Shown one piece after another: positions 4,701 through 5,902 of a DNA stretch of 5,902 nucleotides. This stretch comes from Bacilli bacterium (GTDB taxonomy: Bacteria; Bacillota_I; Bacilli_A; RFN20; CAG-826). The notes below the pieces were generated by a model. It had not been told where the DNA came from. It searched no databases and was given only the letters and a program-made list of their open reading frames with translations. Position numbers and translations under genes: made by a program. Location of the stretch: the NCBI GenBank assembly GCA_024693415.1, contig JAILKX010000165.1:1-5902 (forward strand), read 5' to 3'. Position 1 is the first letter of the stretch. The number at the start of each line of letters is the position of its first letter.

Positions 4701-5700
4701 AGACGATATCTCCTAATTCGCGGCTAGGATCGATGAAGTAGTGATCCTCGCCATTGAGGTTGTAGTAGAGGGCCGCGCTTCCGCCGCCATCGAAGTTATA
4801 GGCGGCGACGCAACCCTGGTCGAGCAATATGCCGGCGAGCTCATAGAGGGATAATCCATCCCCTTTTTGGCGGTTGCCGTCTAACTCGGAGCAGAGGAAG
4901 TAGAAGGTCCCATCTTCCTTGATGCCCATCGCGACGCGCTGATTGGCGCTCATGGATTTGCCGGAGACCTCTTCGTCCTCGGCGACGTTGATCGCCCCAT
5001 CTTTGATGAGGGAGGGCCCGAACGACCAGTTCTGCCAGCAGCCTTCATTCGCGTCCATGATGTCGTCATAGGAATAATCGGATTCCGAGTAGATGAGGAA
5101 GGAGCCGTTTTTGAAGATCGCGAGGTCATCGCCGTCGTCGGTCCTCGTCGAAGAACGGAACCCGACGCCGTTGCGGATCACGTATCCCTTCCTGGAGGTC
5201 GACCAGAAGGGGAAGTCGCCGTCGATCGCGAGAATCGGGTCGCCTTCCGCGTTCTCAATGAGCTCGGAGAAGGAGGATTTGATGTTGACCCCGATCTTGC
5301 CGCTAGAATCCTCAGCCATCGCGGTCCTTAAGTCGGAGAGGTAGGCCAGATCGGTTTCGATCAGGCAGTAGGGGATGTCGTTATACTCGGAGAGCTCGAC
5401 CGAGATCGAGGTCTTTTTGGTGGATCCGAGCTGGAACCCGACCGAATTCTCCTCGACTGGATTCTCTTCGACGGTCGCGGTGGACGTGGTCCCGCCGGTC
5501 GAGGTCGCCTCTTCCGTCGAGGTCGTCCCCTCTGTTGAGGTCGCTTCGCCCGCCTTGTCGAAGTTGAACAAGGTCGAATTGACCGTGTTCTCGGCGACCG
5601 GATCGGCGAGGGCGAACGTCGATATGAGGTTGCCCCCAAGAAGCGCTAAGCTAATCGAGGTCGTAGCTATTGCGAAGAGCATTGGTGCTTTGGCTTTCAT
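4684..5700 (-). CDS. Secreted or anchored phosphodiester glycosidase, NAGPA/DUF2233 family
   Basis: The 338-residue product belongs to the family named after N-acetylglucosamine-1-phosphodiester alpha-N-acetylglucosaminidase. Bacterial members are linked to exopolysaccharide or wall-glycan metabolism, but the substrate here is unknown. Family motifs are AIDGDFPFW (158-166), FGPSLIKDG (227-235), RVAMGI (255-260) and the hallmark NFDGGGSAAL (302-311). Residues 1-32 form a signal peptide or anchor, with a possible cleavage site after ALA (30-32). Next is a Thr/Ser/Glu-rich linker (about 51-86) encoded by 18-bp repeats, probably spacing the enzyme from the membrane. The catalytic domain covers about 95-338. 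The start is supported by AGGGGGAG (5716-5709) eight bases upstream. The gene overlaps its upstream neighbour by 50 bases and its downstream one by 17, suggesting one coupled operon. Family assignment firm. Confidence 0.92.
   Translation of the reverse strand: MKAKAPMLFAIATTSISLALLGGNLISTFALADPVAENTVNSTLFNFDKAGEATSTEGTTSTEEATSTGGTTSTATVEENPVEENSVGFQLGSTKKTSISVELSEYNDIPYCLIETDLAYLSDLRTAMAEDSSGKIGVNIKSSFSELIENAEGDPILAIDGDFPFWSTSRKGYVIRNGVGFRSSTRTDDGDDLAIFKNGSFLIYSESDYSYDDIMDANEGCWQNWSFGPSLIKDGAINVAEDEEVSGKSMSANQRVAMGIKEDGTFYFLCSELDGNRQKGDGLSLYELAGILLDQGCVAAYNFDGGGSAALYYNLNGEDHYFIDPSRELGDIVYVVAS
5480..5551 (-). repeat. Four degenerate 18-bp tandem repeats in the glycosidase linker
   Basis: Units at 5480-5497, 5498-5515, 5516-5533 and 5534-5551 follow the plus-strand pattern GTCGAGGTCG plus eight variable bases. 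The middle two are the most alike. They encode a six-residue period in the Thr/Ser-rich linker (EATSTEG, TTSTEE, ATSTGG, TTSTA). The 18-base unit keeps the reading frame, so copy-number change would alter linker length without breaking the protein. Confidence 0.75.
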
Positions 5701-5902
5701 GTTTTCTTCTCCCCCTCGCTTTGAATTGGACCCGGATCGCCGCAGCCGCGAGGCTTGCGATGAGGATCAAGGAATCGACTAGGAATTTCATTAGGACGAG
5801 CTCATCCGTGAGGTAGGATAGCCCATAGACCGCGAAGATGGATAACCCCATCATCGCGACGACCGCCAAGATGTAGCGGAGCGCCTTGTAGCCCACGTTC
5901 TC
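5651..5902 (-). CDS. C-terminal part of a membrane protein, possibly GtrA-like (truncated by window edge)
   Basis: The frame is open from the window edge to a TAG at 5651, giving 83 residues. Two hydrophobic helices (about YILAVVAMMGLSIFAVYGLSYL and LMKFLVDSLILIASLAAAAI, each one segment) are followed by RVQFKARGRRK and a polar tail. The RY start before the first helix, a Lys in the second and a basic end with F-x-x-x-x-R resemble the second half of GtrA-family proteins, which help move lipid-linked sugars across membranes. This is by eye and tentative. A GTG at 5896 is not taken as the start, since the frame continues beyond the window. Its last 50 bases overlap the glycosidase gene in another frame. 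If correct, the missing part could be the rest of GtrA or a glycosyltransferase fused to it. Confidence 0.5.
   Translation of the reverse strand, partial: ENVGYKALRYILAVVAMMGLSIFAVYGLSYLTDELVLMKFLVDSLILIASLAAAAIRVQFKARGRRKHESQSTNALRNSYDLD
5709..5716 (-). promoter_or_regulatory. Ribosome binding site of the glycosidase gene
   Basis: Read on the minus strand, AGGGGGAG lies eight bases before the ATG at 5700. It is inside the 3' end of the upstream gene, so ribosomes finishing that gene pass over it. It decides the ATG at 5700 as the start. Confidence 0.65.

Noticed and set aside
5375..5782. Plus-strand open frame opposite the glycosidase linker
   Set aside because: Its valine/serine-rich repeats are the complement of the 18-bp repeats; no start signal or domain supports it.

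Overview
The window is a gene-dense bacterial segment of moderately high GC. Standard code 11 is in use: TGA ends the lipoprotein gene, and another in-frame TGA follows three codons later. Rho-independent terminators, a lipoprotein, a RecN protein and an HD-GYP protein point loosely to a GC-rich member of Bacillota or a related lineage. This placement is inferred from gene style only; no ribosomal or other strong taxonomic marker is present.

Layout. Positions 3-158 (+) hold the C-terminal end of an unidentified gene, closed by a strong terminator (166-196). A 161-bp intergenic region follows, with a large bulged hairpin (205-246) and a consensus -10 box six bases before the recN start. recN (320-1987, +) encodes a complete SMC-like DNA-repair ATPase. 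Next come a tRNA-Leu(UAG) gene (2045-2126) with its own promoter and terminator, then a small predicted lipoprotein (2202-2789, +) whose promoter abuts that terminator. A second structured intergenic region (2790-2965) has a hairpin closely resembling the one before recN, and a perfect palindrome overlapping the probable promoter of the next gene. That gene (2966-4240, +) encodes a seven-helix membrane protein with an intact HD-GYP cyclic-di-GMP phosphodiesterase domain. A 12-bp-stem bidirectional terminator (4273-4305) separates it from a convergent minus-strand cluster.

The minus-strand cluster (5902 down to 4308) has three overlapping genes: the C-terminal part of a two-helix, possibly GtrA-like membrane protein cut by the window edge; a secreted or membrane-anchored phosphodiester glycosidase (NAGPA/DUF2233 family); and a four-helix membrane protein of unknown role. 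The gene overlaps suggest translational coupling and a shared role in cell-surface glycan assembly or trimming.

The less ordinary content is non-coding. Two genes share an almost identical TATAAT-N6-ATG arrangement that predicts leaderless mRNAs. Two intergenic hairpins share sequence and the same bulge pattern. The HD-GYP gene has an operator-like palindrome. I see no CRISPR array, insertion sequence, prophage or defence system.
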